NCBI GenBank assembly: GCA_038501785.1 | Contig: JBAMJR010000348.1 | Coordinates: forward strand, 515,001 to 579,000 | DNA from: Myoxocephalus aenaeus | Lineage: Eukaryota > Chordata > Actinopteri > Perciformes > Cottidae | Direction: 5' to 3' | DNA: 64,000 nt | Shown: piece by piece, positions 53,245 to 64,000 of the stretch | Numbering within the stretch: the stretch's first letter is position 1 | How the letters are laid out: every line of letters starts with the position of its first letter | Notes under the pieces: model-generated | What the model was told of the DNA's origin: nothing | The model's input: only the letters and a program-made list of their open reading frames with translations | Databases searched by the model: none | Made by a program: the position numbers and the translations under genes

Positions 53245-53792
53245 AAACGCTCCCAAATCTATCTGGGGCTTGGAGGACGTGTTTTACGAGGGCCGTAAAA
53301 AGCTCCACACAGGCACATAAAGCCGGCCCGTAAAAATAATGTGTGCTCTGCATAAATGCTCATTTGGACTAATGAATTAGGGGAGCGATGAATGGTTCTG
53401 TAAAAAAAAAAAAAAAAAAAACACCACATCCTCCCTGGGTGTTGCCAACGGAGGCGTGATGTATGACGGGCGTGATTTGTGAGGTGGTCTGCGTGTGCGT
53501 GTTTTTTCTTCTTCTTTCTTTTGCCGTTTGCTGCGTTTATAAACATCTCAACTTTACAACGCGAGCAGTGCGTGCATGACTCACGCTGCTCGTCTTTAGA
53601 CCTCGCAGAGCGGGGAGGTCAAATAAGGACACACACACACACACACACACACACACGCGGTGGCTAAACACCGACTAGCGCTGCAGTAAACTTGGGAGCT
53701 GTCTCACAAAGACATCCAAAGTGGAGCAGCCAGATCTGCATACCTACAGCGTGAACTGAAGATTTATTCTTCCAGCTGACAGAGAGGAGGAG

Positions 53793-53828
<36 letters not shown>

Positions 53829-55249
53829 AGATGAGGCCAGAAAAAAAAACAATCAGCCAAATGAGGGCACAGATAGAAAGGCCACCTTTGACCACCAGCT
53901 GTCTGCGAGTCGCCGGCCCGGGCCGCGCTCGTTTGCCCGTCTGCGCCCCCGGGTGAACCCCCTTTGGCCCCGGGGGGGGGTCGGGCGAGGCGGCACGCCG
54001 GCTGACAAACGCTCCCGGGGGCCGCCGGGGGCAAAGCGACCCGGGGCGAGTCTCGGGGCCTCCGGCTGCAGCCGCCGGCCCGAGAGGTGACGGTGACACG
54101 CGGGATTGGCCCAGTCGGGACGGCTTACGGCGCTCTCCCCTCGGTCAAGCTGATAATTGGAGGTTTATTCCGGCCATCTATCAATCCATCTATTCATTTA
54201 TTAACCCAGATGAAAAGCTTTCAGAGCTTCTCTTCGTCGGAATCGACGCGGCAAAGAGAGATTAAACAGTCGCCAATCCACTTAAGCCAGTTCAACATAT
54301 TTTTTTGGGGACATATTGCGTCGATGAGGGTGACTGACCTCGGTATTATTATCTTATTATCTCCCGCCGTCGCGCGTCTCCATGCGCTTCTACAAATCTG
54401 ACCTCGTTTGAAAAGAAGAAGAAAAACGAAACGCGCCGAGACAAAAGAAGACTTTGAAAAAAAGTGGGATTTTTTTAGTTTCGTTTTATGCAATAAAATC
54501 ATGAAATATAATTAGGCTAAATAACAAAGTCCTCCTCTGTAAAATGAGCTCACAATAGAGACACGTGTGATCGTGACCTGATTATCACGGCCGGCGTTGT
54601 TTGGATAAATAATACGAGCGCCATGGTAACACATCACTTTCACGCACTGTATTCGTTCCAAAACATCAAATACATTAAAACGGGACAGCGTGTAGGACTT
54701 TAGGGGAGCGATGGAGTCCGCCACATTGCGCCTCCACGTTCCTACGGTAGCCCAGAACGGACAAACCAGACACCGGCTCTAGAGGGCCACCTGAGGGCCA
54801 CAAACACGCTTTGTGATTGGATGTAATCTGCAGCCTCACCACTGGATGACACTCCTCCTGCACATTGCTCCTTTAAACTCTAATGGGACCCCCAGCCAGC
54901 GCCCTGCTGCCGGTGCCTCCGTGCTATACAGTGGAGAGAGGATGTTTCAAGTCGAGGGGCCCGACCAGAGGAGCCTGCATCTGTTTGGCAGTCGCTCAGA
55001 AACGTCTCGCGCTCGTACGCTACGGCTCGGGGAAATCGCCGGCGAGGCTCAGCCAGAAGTTTATGGAAAACAGAGCGAGAGAGAAGGAACCACGAAGGAG
55101 AGAATAGCTAAAGGAGAAGAGAGGAATGAGCTAGATGACACGGGAAGACAGGAAGAGAGATAACGAAGAGGAGGAGGAGGAGGAGGAGGAGGCTGGACGG
55201 AGAAAAGGAACCGGGTTTAGATGATGATGTGATGTTTTCCATTCTGCTT

Positions 55250-55306
<57 letters not shown>

Positions 55307-55438
55307 GGGTTCTCCTGAGGCCCCCGAGGAGCCTGAGGGACCCCTGCGGGGTTCTGCGAGTGGATTCAGGTGAGGAACAGGTGGGACTGTGGCGACGGCA
55401 CACTGAGGACACGACGGCTTCTGAGTCAGTTCAAACCG

Positions 55439-55517
55439 TGTACTCCTGTGTACCCCTGTGTACTCCCTGTGTACTCCTGTGTACTCCTGTGTACTCCTGT
55501 GTACTCCTGTGTACTCC
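55439..55517 (+). repeat. 10-bp minisatellite (GTACTCCTGT), about 8 copies
   Basis: Tandem GTGTACTCCT units with two variant units at the left end. Confidence 0.9.
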
Positions 55518-55695
55518 TTGGATTAACATGTGATTAACAGCGATGGTTCACACCCCATTGGTTGCAGTTGAAGCACTTTGAATTGTTTTTATGTGAGTGC
55601 CCACGGGTCTATTATGAGCGAGTCAAAGGTCTCGGTTTGCCCGGAACACGGCGAGGAAACGACCCGGCTTTTCCCGTTTCCAATTCTTCTTCACC

Positions 55696-55762
55696 GTCTT
55701 TCAGTTTCAGCCGGACCAGCGGCTGAAACTGAAAGACTGCTTTTCTAACGGCTGTTAGAAAA
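55696..55762. other. Two adjacent perfect hairpins
   Basis: Arm GTCTTTCAGTTTCAGCCG (55696-55713) is perfectly complementary to 55720-55737, with a 6-nt loop GACCAG: 18 of 18 pairs. Three bases later TTTTCTAAC (55741-55749), loop GGCT, pairs with GTTAGAAAA (55754-55762): 9 of 9. Function unknown. Confidence 0.85.
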
Positions 55763-57045
55763 TAACCAATTACGCTATTGCTAACGGAACTGACGCCACT
55801 GAGTTCGATCGCCATTAGCGCGTTGAACATGTTTTTTGGAATGTGTCATTTAAAAATCTTCCCATGTCGGGTCAAATGTGTCAACCAGGATTTCTTAGGA
55901 CATCTGTTACTCTTTGATTTAAACGTGTAAGCGAGCTAATGTCACCTGTTTTGTTAGCTACGCAGCAGCTACACCTAGCAGGTATTAGTTCAAAACTAGC
56001 TTAGTTTACGTTAATCTGCGTATATTTACAGCTGCGGGTAAACGTGAATGTTAGTGGTTAGCGTTAGAACTTGAAGATGATATTTTTTTTGTTTGTAAAC
56101 AAGAAACCCGATCCGACAGAGAAAAAAGCGCAGTGTACTGTGTTGATGTCAAACTGTACGAGTATTAAAACGTTAAAGCGTGCAACCACAACACGCTGAG
56201 ACAACCACTGGAAAGAATTCAAAATGTAATTTGCTTTACTCCTCCGTGGACGTCGACCCTTCTTGACCCAAACTGAATGCAATAATCCCCACCCATCTGG
56301 TGCCCGGCGCAGGTTACAGCACACGCTTCATCTCCATGTATTCCCTCCATGCTGCACATACTTTTAGGGAAAGAATAAACTCCTTCTTTGGGGTTGAGGG
56401 CTTTGACCCCAGGGGGCTGCCATCAAGTCCCTCCACTAAAACAATCACGTCATGTATTTATTTATAAAAGAGGGCCTCTTCGGTTTAGGTGAGGATCCAC
56501 CGGGGGACCGTCCTCGGTGAGAATGAGCAGTAAACCTGCAGCGGGGAGGTGGCAGCCTGTTTATTTTACTGTGGGCTGTATCTGGCCATCATTATCTCAT
56601 GCTGCAGAAGGAGAAGCTGTAAACAGATGCTTGCGGCCCACTCGGCTGCAACAGCGCGTCTGGCTGTGGCTGCGGCCGGTGGGGAGGGGGGGAGGGATCT
56701 AGAGGATGCTGGGGTCGGAGGCATGAGATCGAAACCCGGGGGCCGGAGACGATTTTGAGCTTTTTTTACGAAAGAGCGACGGCTCTTTTCTGCAGCGGGT
56801 GATGGAGCCAAAAAAAGAGGAAGCCAGGGGAGCTACGATGTCGAGGTCCGGCCCTCTGAGCCTCTGACCCTCTGGCCCCGCCGCAGCACGGCGAGGACAT
56901 CGTCTTTTTCCGCGACGGTCAAAACGCAGAGGGGAGTCCGTATCGGTTCAAGATGCTCGCGCTCCGGAAAGCTCAACAAACACTGGCGGCGAAGTTTTCG
57001 CTGAGCCGCGTGGCCTAAACAAACGGCTGTGGAAAGAACGGAGTC

Positions 57046-57076
<31 letters not shown>

Positions 57077-58204
57077 AGAAAAAATGGAAATGGCGTCTCT
57101 GTTAGTTACAGTTGCGAGAGCGGGATCTGCTGCCTTTTTTCGACTTTAATCGAAAGCAGAGACGCTGCGCGGTGGAAAAAAAAAGAGAAAAAAAAAAGCG
57201 TGACGAAAAAAAAAGCAAAGTTCACATGAGCTAAAGGCGGAGAGGGGGAGGAGAGGGGGAGGAGAGGGGGGAGACAGAGACAAACAAACAGACAACTACT
57301 GACGAGCAGCTGCACAGAGTCCTTCACTAAGAGAGAGAGAGAAGGAAAGAGAGAGAGAAAGAAGAAAAATGGAAAGTCCTCATTTTAGTGCGGCATGGAA
57401 AATATGGTCCTGGTTTCATGATTCAATTCCCTGTCCCTCCCTTCTCTAACTACCCCGCTCCCCGACCGCACTCCCTCGCTCTCTTTTGCAGCTGCAGCCG
57501 GGGTTGTAAAAGCCCGTTAAAAACACAGGAAGACACAGTAAAAGGCGCTTTTAGCAGGAGGCAGGAGTCCCGGGCTGAGCAGCTATGAGAGTGTGAAAAC
57601 TCCACCGAAGGGAGGAGAAGGGGTTTCAGCCTCGGCCGCTGGAAACGTTACACGTTAAATGTGTTCTGCTCGAAGTCGACGGGTTTCATTCACCTTTAAA
57701 CAAACTACGGTGATCACATCTTACCAAACTTTTAGCGTATTTGATCTCGCATCTAAGAGTGTGTCGTTTGAAGTCTCCGAAATGTCCACGCAGCATCTGC
57801 GATGGACATTAAGTCGAACTTCCTCTGCGGGCTTTTGCCCCCCAAAAAAAAGCACCACGTCCATCCCTCACTTTAATCTCCAACTCATCTCCTTCATCTC
57901 CTCCTCATCCCTCCTTTGCGTGTGCAGTAAGACGCGGCACGCAATGCATCAAAGCCCCTTTAGGGAGAAAAACAAGTGGCGGTCGGACGTGGTGTCTGCG
58001 ACCCTGTGCGTGGGCGGAGGGAAGACTCATCCTGGCGTCGCGTCCCGTGTCTTCCCCTCGTACAGGCCCTAATCCCGGCAGCTTTACATCTTACAACCCC
58101 TTCACCAGCTCAGGGAGAAATTAAAAATGTTGCCCTAAGACGATGAGGAAGAAGCGGGCTCTTTCCACGGGAAACAAACATTGTGGAGCGCGTCCCCGCC
58201 ACAC

Positions 58205-58966
58205 ATGCTCTTCCTCTGCATGCTCTTCCTCTGCATGCTCTTCCTCTGCATGCTCTTCCTCTGCATGCTCTTCCTCTGCATGCTCTTCCTCTACATGCTC
58301 TTCCTCTACATGCTCTTCCTCTACATGCTCTTCCTCTGCATGCTCTTCCTCTGCATGCTCTTCCTCTACATGCTCTTCCTCTACATGCTCTTCCTCTGCA
58401 TGCTCTTCCTGCGCATGCTCTTCCTGCGCATGCTCTTCCTGCACATGCTCTTCCTCTACATGCTCTTCCTCTACATGCTCTTCCTGCACATGTTCTTCCT
58501 CTACATGCTCTTCCTCTACATGCTCTTCCTCTGCATGCTCTTCCTCTGCATGCTCTTCCTCTGCATGCTCTTCCTGCACATGCTCTTCCTGCACATGCTC
58601 TTCCTGCACATGCTCTTCCTGCACATGCTCTTCCTGCACATGCTCTTCCTGCACATGCTCTTCCTGCACATGCTCTTCCTCTGCATGCTCTTCCTCTGCA
58701 TGCTCTTCCTCTGCATGCTCTTCCTGCACATGCTCTTCCTGCACATGCTCTTCCTGCACATGCTCTTCCTCTGCATGCTCTTCTTCTGCATGCTCTTCCT
58801 CTGCATGCTCTTCCTGCACATGCTCTTCCTCTGCATGCTCTTCCTCTGCATGCTCTTCCTACACATGCTCTTCCTCTGCATGCTCTTCCTCTGCATGCTC
58901 TTCCTCTGCATGCTCTTCCTCTGCATGCTCTTCCTCCACATGTTCTTTCTACACATGCTCTTCCCA
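58205..58966. repeat. 15-bp minisatellite (ATGCTCTTCCTCTGC), about 50 units
   Basis: Exact 15-bp periodicity over 760 bp. The first ten bases, TGCTCTTCCT, are almost invariant; the next five vary: CTGCA (A), CTACA (B), GCGCA (C), GCACA (D), with rare ACACA or CCACA. Variants come in blocks, for example a run of seven D units at 58576-58680. Because the unit is 15 bp and contains no stop, most reading frames are open for hundreds of codons on both strands; this reflects the repeat, not a gene. In the nfix transcript the unit is purine-rich (GAGGAAGAGCAUG). Confidence 0.97.
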
Positions 58967-59286
58967 TGTTCGTCCGTTTCTTTCTTTTTCCTCTCCACTA
59001 TCCGTGGAGTTAGTTTTTCCCCTCCACCAGGTCGTACCAGCTCTCCTCCTCCGCAAACTCGCTTCCCCTCCCTGCTCACTTCGCCAAGTCACGGCAGGCA
59101 GTTCATTATTTCAAATTTACGGCCTGTCCGTTTGGCCTGCCTCGACGAGGAATAGAAATACAAATGTGAAAAAGAAAATCGAGGCTTTAAAAACCTACTC
59201 CTCCAACACTTTTACCGCTTTATATAAATTCATATCAAATTAAATTTAACAAAAAAAAAGAAGAAAAAGCTTGCCTGCACTACATT

Positions 59287-59287
<1 letters not shown>

Positions 59288-59366
<79 letters not shown>
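59288..59366 (+). repeat. (CA)n array, then (GT)n-(G)n
   Basis: About 39 CA units, then after 20 bp an opposite (GT)n array at 59388-59410 followed by about 17 G. The CA and GT arms can pair into a hairpin. A further (GT)n array of about 30 units is at 59519-59580. Confidence 0.95.
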
Positions 59367-59368
<2 letters not shown>

Positions 59369-59395
59369 CAACTCAGCACAATATAATGTGTGTGT

Positions 59396-59426
<31 letters not shown>

Positions 59427-59517
59427 GCCTTCATCTAGTGGAATACTTGGCCACATTAAAGAAACGTATATATCTATATACGAGTGTTCCTGCTATAAAA
59501 CCTAAAAGAGACAGTAA

Positions 59518-59581
<64 letters not shown>

Positions 59582-61483
59582 AGGCGTTCCATGAACATGT
59601 CAGCGGCCGCGCGTTGACCCGCCTCCCGCCCCGACCGGGCCGTGTTTTGAATGGATCAGGCTCCGTGGTAATGCTAAATAATGACGGTCTGCGCTACATC
59701 GCGGCCCTCAAAGCCTTCCTATCCCCACACGCTCATAGGCCTGTTGGGGATTTCAGTCATTTGAAAATATTTTAAAGAGGCCCGATTGCCTGCCCCCCCC
59801 CCCCCCCCCCCTCCGGCTCAGCGGCTCAGAGAAGCCTTAAAACCCTGCGGCTAAATCCTGGGGTTATGTAAGGTAAAGCCCTAAATCTCACCACGCCTGA
59901 TGTTACATATTACTGTAATTGCAAATGGGGGGGGAGAAAAAAAAAAGAAGAAGAAAAAGAAAATAACGCAGAGAAAGTGGACTTTTGGGGGCTTGTGGAG
60001 GGAGGACAGAAGAGGAAAGCAAATGAGCGAGGTGTGAGGGGATGGATGGAGTCGTGGAAAGAGGAACGTGCTTCTTTAACATCCCCGATGTGTACTCTCT
60101 CACTCGCCTTCTCCTCAGCTCGTCCCTCTCGAGAGGGGAAAACCGTGGACTGAAGAGGAAATCCAAAAAACATAAATAAAAAAAAAAAAAAAAAAAAAAA
60201 AAAAGAGTATTGCATTCATCATCCGGTCCACCTAACATCGTCCGTCATCTTCCAACCCAAACCCTCGAGGGGCAGATAGAGACGGGGCCGAGCGCGTAAA
60301 CGCGAGCCTGGGAAGACGTTCAAAATAAAGCACGAAGAGAAAAACCCCACCGTGTCACGGTCAGCGTGTTTTTCACGTCCGCGCATGGTTTCTTTCCCCC
60401 CGTGCGCGCGTGCTCTCTGCATGTGTGAATCGGAGACGTGTGCGGAGGCGGTTGAGGAAGGTTTAACATTTACGATCGGGGCGCGTGATGCAACGCGGCG
60501 TCTGAAGATGCAAACGGGGCTTTAGCGTCGCTCACGTGAGGCCTCGCTGTCTGTCGGGAGGCGGGGCCTCTCGCAGCTTGCGACTCTCGCCTGGAGGCCA
60601 AAACGCAGTCTGAGGTACTTGACGGAGATAGTAAATGTGAAGCATCTCCTCACAGTCTGCCAACGCAACGTGTACACAGGGGCTGGTTCGTTTAATTCAC
60701 AGGAGAAAAAAAAAGAAAATGGCACGCATGTCTGTCTAAAATGTCATCACTTCCTTCATTTTATCGTATTAAACATTCGTGTGAAATTGTCATAATTAGC
60801 ATATGGATTCTATTGCCAGAAAATGTGTTTAACCACCACATTTCACCCTTCAGTCCTAGTGGAGGTGTTCAGTAGAATGGGATGGACGTACGTACGGACA
60901 CCCCACAAACATAACACCGCTGGCATAATACGTTGTTAGAATATTTCCTAATCAACACAAAGAACAGCGGAGGCTGATGGGAATGTGAGTTTTGCAGAAA
61001 CCAAAGTATTGGACAGGTTTATCCTGATGACGGGAAGTGAGGGAGTCCTAACCACAAGAGGTCCCTTGAGCCTGCAGCCACAACTGGGCCCCCCAAAAAT
61101 ATTGCGAGTTCAGCCGCGGACGGACACAAAAGGTGCTCGATCGCTAATGAATTCACTCACGCGACCCATCGCATGGTTGTCCCATGAAGAAATGTGATGT
61201 AAGGGCTGAGTTTAAGTCCACAGAGAGCAGACTTAACAGAAGGCCCATGGGAATCTCCCCCATCGTGGGAGCCACACATCCTCGCAGCCCTGTAACCCAG
61301 TCCGTTGCCATGCCCATTAAACATCATGATGAAATCAAGCCTGCATTACCACTGGCACGAGGGACGGGATTATACCACGCCCGTGGATTAGAGGGCCGTC
61401 GGCGGCGCATACTCAAGGACGGACGAGGGAGAGCGAGCGAGGACGGGGGCTGAATGCAGAGATCACTCACGCTCTCTGTGGCA

Positions 61484-61498
61484 TTGGCCGCCGGCCAA
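61484..61498. promoter_or_regulatory. Perfect NFI palindrome TTGGC(N5)GCCAA
   Basis: TTGGCCGCCGGCCAA matches the full dimeric nuclear factor I consensus with correct 5-bp spacing. It lies in an intron of nfix itself, in a stretch without repeats. Confidence 0.6.
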
Positions 61499-61838
61499 GA
61501 GGAGGCCAGTCCACAAAGGGGACCGTGAAAAAAAGAGGAGAGACTGAAATGCGCTCTCGCTGTTTAATGGCCGGGGGATGTCAGGTAAGACGAGCCGCCG
61601 GGGGGTTGTGCCGCTGCGGCGAACGAGTCAGGAGATCAATGGAGGTTTGTGTCAGACGGCACGGGACGAACCGACAACAGACGGAGGGATCGGCGTAAAC
61701 CTTGTTGCATGGTTTGAATCTCCAGAGAGACATTTTGAGGTGGTAAATCTTTTTCAACGGCGAGTTCAGGATTCCATGTGTGTCCTTCGTTCACGTCTAA
61801 AAAAAAAGGCAATTGTTGTTCAGAACTACCGCACCATT

Positions 61839-62095
61839 GAAAACTGTGGAGCCCATATGGGCTCTATGGCAGATATTGCTATAAAAACTGTATAATTCAC
61901 TTCTTAATTTACTCATAACCAGTAACATATAGACTGATATTTACACATCTGAACACACAACTCACATTATACTCTTTTATTATAACACCAAAATTATTCA
62001 AATAGCCCTAGTGGTTGCGGAGATACCTTTTTTAGTTTGGGTATGCAATTTTCGAGCAGAGGCCTAAAAATAGGTGGGTTTTCAAAAGGTTAAAG
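61839..62095 (+). repeat. Interspersed repeat, copy 2 of the end pair
   Basis: Direct copy of 315-564, here with the perfect 16-bp palindrome GAGCCCATATGGGCTC at 61849-61864. Confidence 0.8.
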
Positions 62096-64000
62096 GGGCA
62101 CAAATTCTCTCGTTATGGTTCAGTGTCTTTTTAACATCTTAGTAGTCTCAACACGATGAATCGGAGGATAACTGAACACCTGGCCATCGGCTGCGTGAAG
62201 TGGGCTCGATTGTCCAATTCGAAAAGTGTCCCAATTTATCGGAAACATTCGGCCCGTATTACGTCGTAGAAAAAGCGATTTCAGAACCGGCTTGACGGTT
62301 TCCCTCAGGAGATGGTGGCAACAGCAACCGAGCAGAAGAAGAAGGAATGCAGGACTTGCATCAATTAGTTGAACCGTGGGTATAGAGAACAGGATAAGGT
62401 GTACTTCCAGTACTAAATCCTGATGAAATCACCCGGACCTTCAAGCGATCGTCCGCATCATAAGCCCAGAGAGCCTTTTCAGCCCGGGTCATACACATGA
62501 ACCGAGGGAGGAAAATCACTTTGGTTTCGGCTGCTATAATCAATGTTACAAAACTAATTCCTTGAACTATTTAGATATCACTGCCCAGCTCTGTTCCTCC
62601 TCATCTTGTGCATCCCCCTGAAACTCAAACCTCTCCGTCCTCTTCGTCTTCTTCTGCTGCTCCGTCTTTTCCACTAGAACTCCTGCCAACATGTGATTTC
62701 ACTTATCTCTCCAGTGAAATTAGAGTGGAGAGGAACAGACTAATGGTCATCTCACTGTCTCCTTCCCTCCGCTCTCTCTCTTCACCGTGGCAGGGCTTGA
62801 TGAAAGGACCTGTGTATTTTTGCTTCAGTTTCAAATTCCTCAAAGAAAAAAAAAATAACTGAAAAAGTGCAGATGTGAGCCGCGCGCCACACCTACACAA
62901 AAATGCCGGGGGTGAAGAAAAAAAAATCAAAACGAAGCAGTGCAGACAAAAGAGAGGAGCGACGTGTAGCCTGCAGGATGTCTGGTTGGGTATCGAACAC
63001 AGCAGACATGGTGAGCGTCTTACCCATAGACTCCAAAGGTTTGCCCATGTGTTGTGTTCACACACTCCCAAGTGAAAGACCGGTCATTCGTTAATCACCG
63101 CCTCTGTGGTATTCCTGAGCCAGCACGGGTCGACGGTTATCACCTCCGTCCCGAACGGCGACCTCCCCCGAGTTCTCATTGGTCTGGTGCCGTCTTCAAG
63201 GCCATCAGAGAACCCCGCTGTGCTCTGGGCTCTCTCTCCGTCATCTCCTCTCGGTCCCTCTGGGGGCGTTTACGAGCCACGGAGACACGGTCCTACATCT
63301 GCGGCAGCCATCATCCCTCGAGTTTAGGGTCAAGAGATGCCGCGGCCGCTTGGAGCGGCTGTGATGTGGGTTTTTCCAGAAAATGTATGTAATGCAATCT
63401 ATTCTCGAGAGATGGAATTTCGCCGCTACGAGCCAAACGCTGGCGTTTGGGGGCGAAATGTGTGTTTTTTCCCCCAAATGCATTCAAGTCGAGTGAAATC
63501 TCAGCGGGGGAAGATGATTTCTTTTTTGGCTGAAACCGTTCTTCCCATGAGAGGCCGAACAGGCAGCCAAACAAGACGGAGCCAAGGATCCATTCTTTGG
63601 AGCCAAGAGCGTTCGCTGGTCCACAAATGTGAAGAATATATATTTTCTGAGTGTTTTCCTGAATATAAATTACTCTTATGAGATGAACAGGTGTAACATG
63701 GAAAATATGTAAAAGAAAAAAGAAAAAAGAAAAAATAATTGAATATTTGGGCCATCTGGACTTTCCCTGAGTGGTGTGCACGGGGCTTAAGTTAGACTGA
63801 CTTCAAGTAGATTCAGTCTTCTCTTATCTAACTGTTCTCATTTCTGGCAAACTCCCTTAATACCCACAGTAATAACCAAGCGTTTCATCCAAGGAGCATA
63901 TCAATAACAAAGTAGAAAAGTGCAGATCTCTGCCAGGTGTGTATTTTGTGGAGTCGTGGATGCTATCGAGTAGTTTTCAACCAACTCCGGGGGCCAACGT

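Larger units (their letters stand above)
43806..64000 (-). other. nfix: nfix intron 2 (partial), no coding exon seen
   Basis: About 20 kb upstream of exon 3 with no frame resembling the NFI DNA-binding domain (no KRKYFKKHEKRMSKDEE-type text on either strand). It is therefore intron, running off the window. Besides many (CA)n arrays (46.5, 46.6, 46.85, 47.02-47.09, 59.29-59.37 kb) and G- or A-runs, stretches such as 49.5-50.3, 53.2-53.6, 54.1-54.4 and 61.0-61.6 kb look like non-repetitive, balanced sequence of the kind that often holds conserved enhancers. That is only an impression from composition. Confidence 0.75.

Noticed and set aside
55696..55762. Annotating the double hairpin as a microRNA gene
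   Set aside because: The 18-bp stem is shorter than a typical pre-miRNA, and there is no conservation or small-RNA evidence available from sequence alone.
56064..56324. 86-codon minus-strand ORF in nfix intron 2
   Set aside because: No similarity recognised, no splice sites in phase with nfix, ordinary intron composition.
58110..59243. Overlapping long ORFs (up to 366 codons) on both strands at the 15-bp minisatellite, resembling Ser/Cys-rich or Glu/His-rich repeat proteins
   Set aside because: The unit is 15 bp and has no stop in several frames, so openness follows from the repeat. No splice signals, start context or non-repeat domain support a gene.
43806..64000. Search for the nfix DNA-binding-domain exon or first exon
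   Set aside because: No minus-strand frame shows the conserved NFI DNA-binding sequence; it must lie beyond the right edge.

Overview
The window is vertebrate nuclear DNA, almost certainly from a ray-finned (teleost) fish. It has split genes with GT-AG introns, very many (CA)n/(TG)n arrays, and several interspersed repeat types common in teleosts. Two genes are recognisable by their encoded protein. No prokaryotic, viral or CRISPR-type system is present. Family names come from recognising protein and repeat sequence by eye; no database search was run.

Layout. (1) 1-4.3 kb: a possible 5' coding exon of an unidentified secreted protein running off the left edge on the minus strand, then intergenic DNA filled with transposon relics: a TTAA-flanked element, a widespread fish repeat and a LINE 3' end. 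(2) 4.3-11.8 kb: a complete rad23a gene on the plus strand, nine coding exons and 364 codons, encoding the UBL-UBA1-XPC-binding-UBA2 shuttle factor of nucleotide excision repair and proteasome delivery. (3) 11.8-16.5 kb: intergenic DNA with a non-LTR retrotransposon nested in a decayed piggyBac-like transposon. (4) 16.6-64 kb: the 3' part of nfix (nuclear factor I X) on the minus strand. It has a 3' UTR of about 5.5 kb, nine coding exons at 22.1-43.8 kb ending in the NFIX-type C-terminus SWFL, one candidate extra 75-nt cassette exon, and more than 20 kb of the intron upstream. The exon encoding the DNA-binding domain lies beyond the right edge.

rad23a and nfix are convergent. RAD23A and NFIX are also close neighbours on human 19p13, so this is conserved synteny. 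The exon phases of both genes close exactly, which makes the splice assignments strong even where the coding pieces are short.

The most interesting material is non-coding. In nfix: a perfect NFI palindrome inside the gene's own intron (possible autoregulation), a 50-unit 15-bp minisatellite that puts a GCAUG (RBFOX core) in every unit of the nfix transcript, two back-to-back perfect hairpins, acceptors whose upstream tracts are made of microsatellite, and a 75-nt phase-compatible candidate exon. Elsewhere: a MITE whose inside has expanded into a 16-bp minisatellite, and four good CTCF-like motifs.
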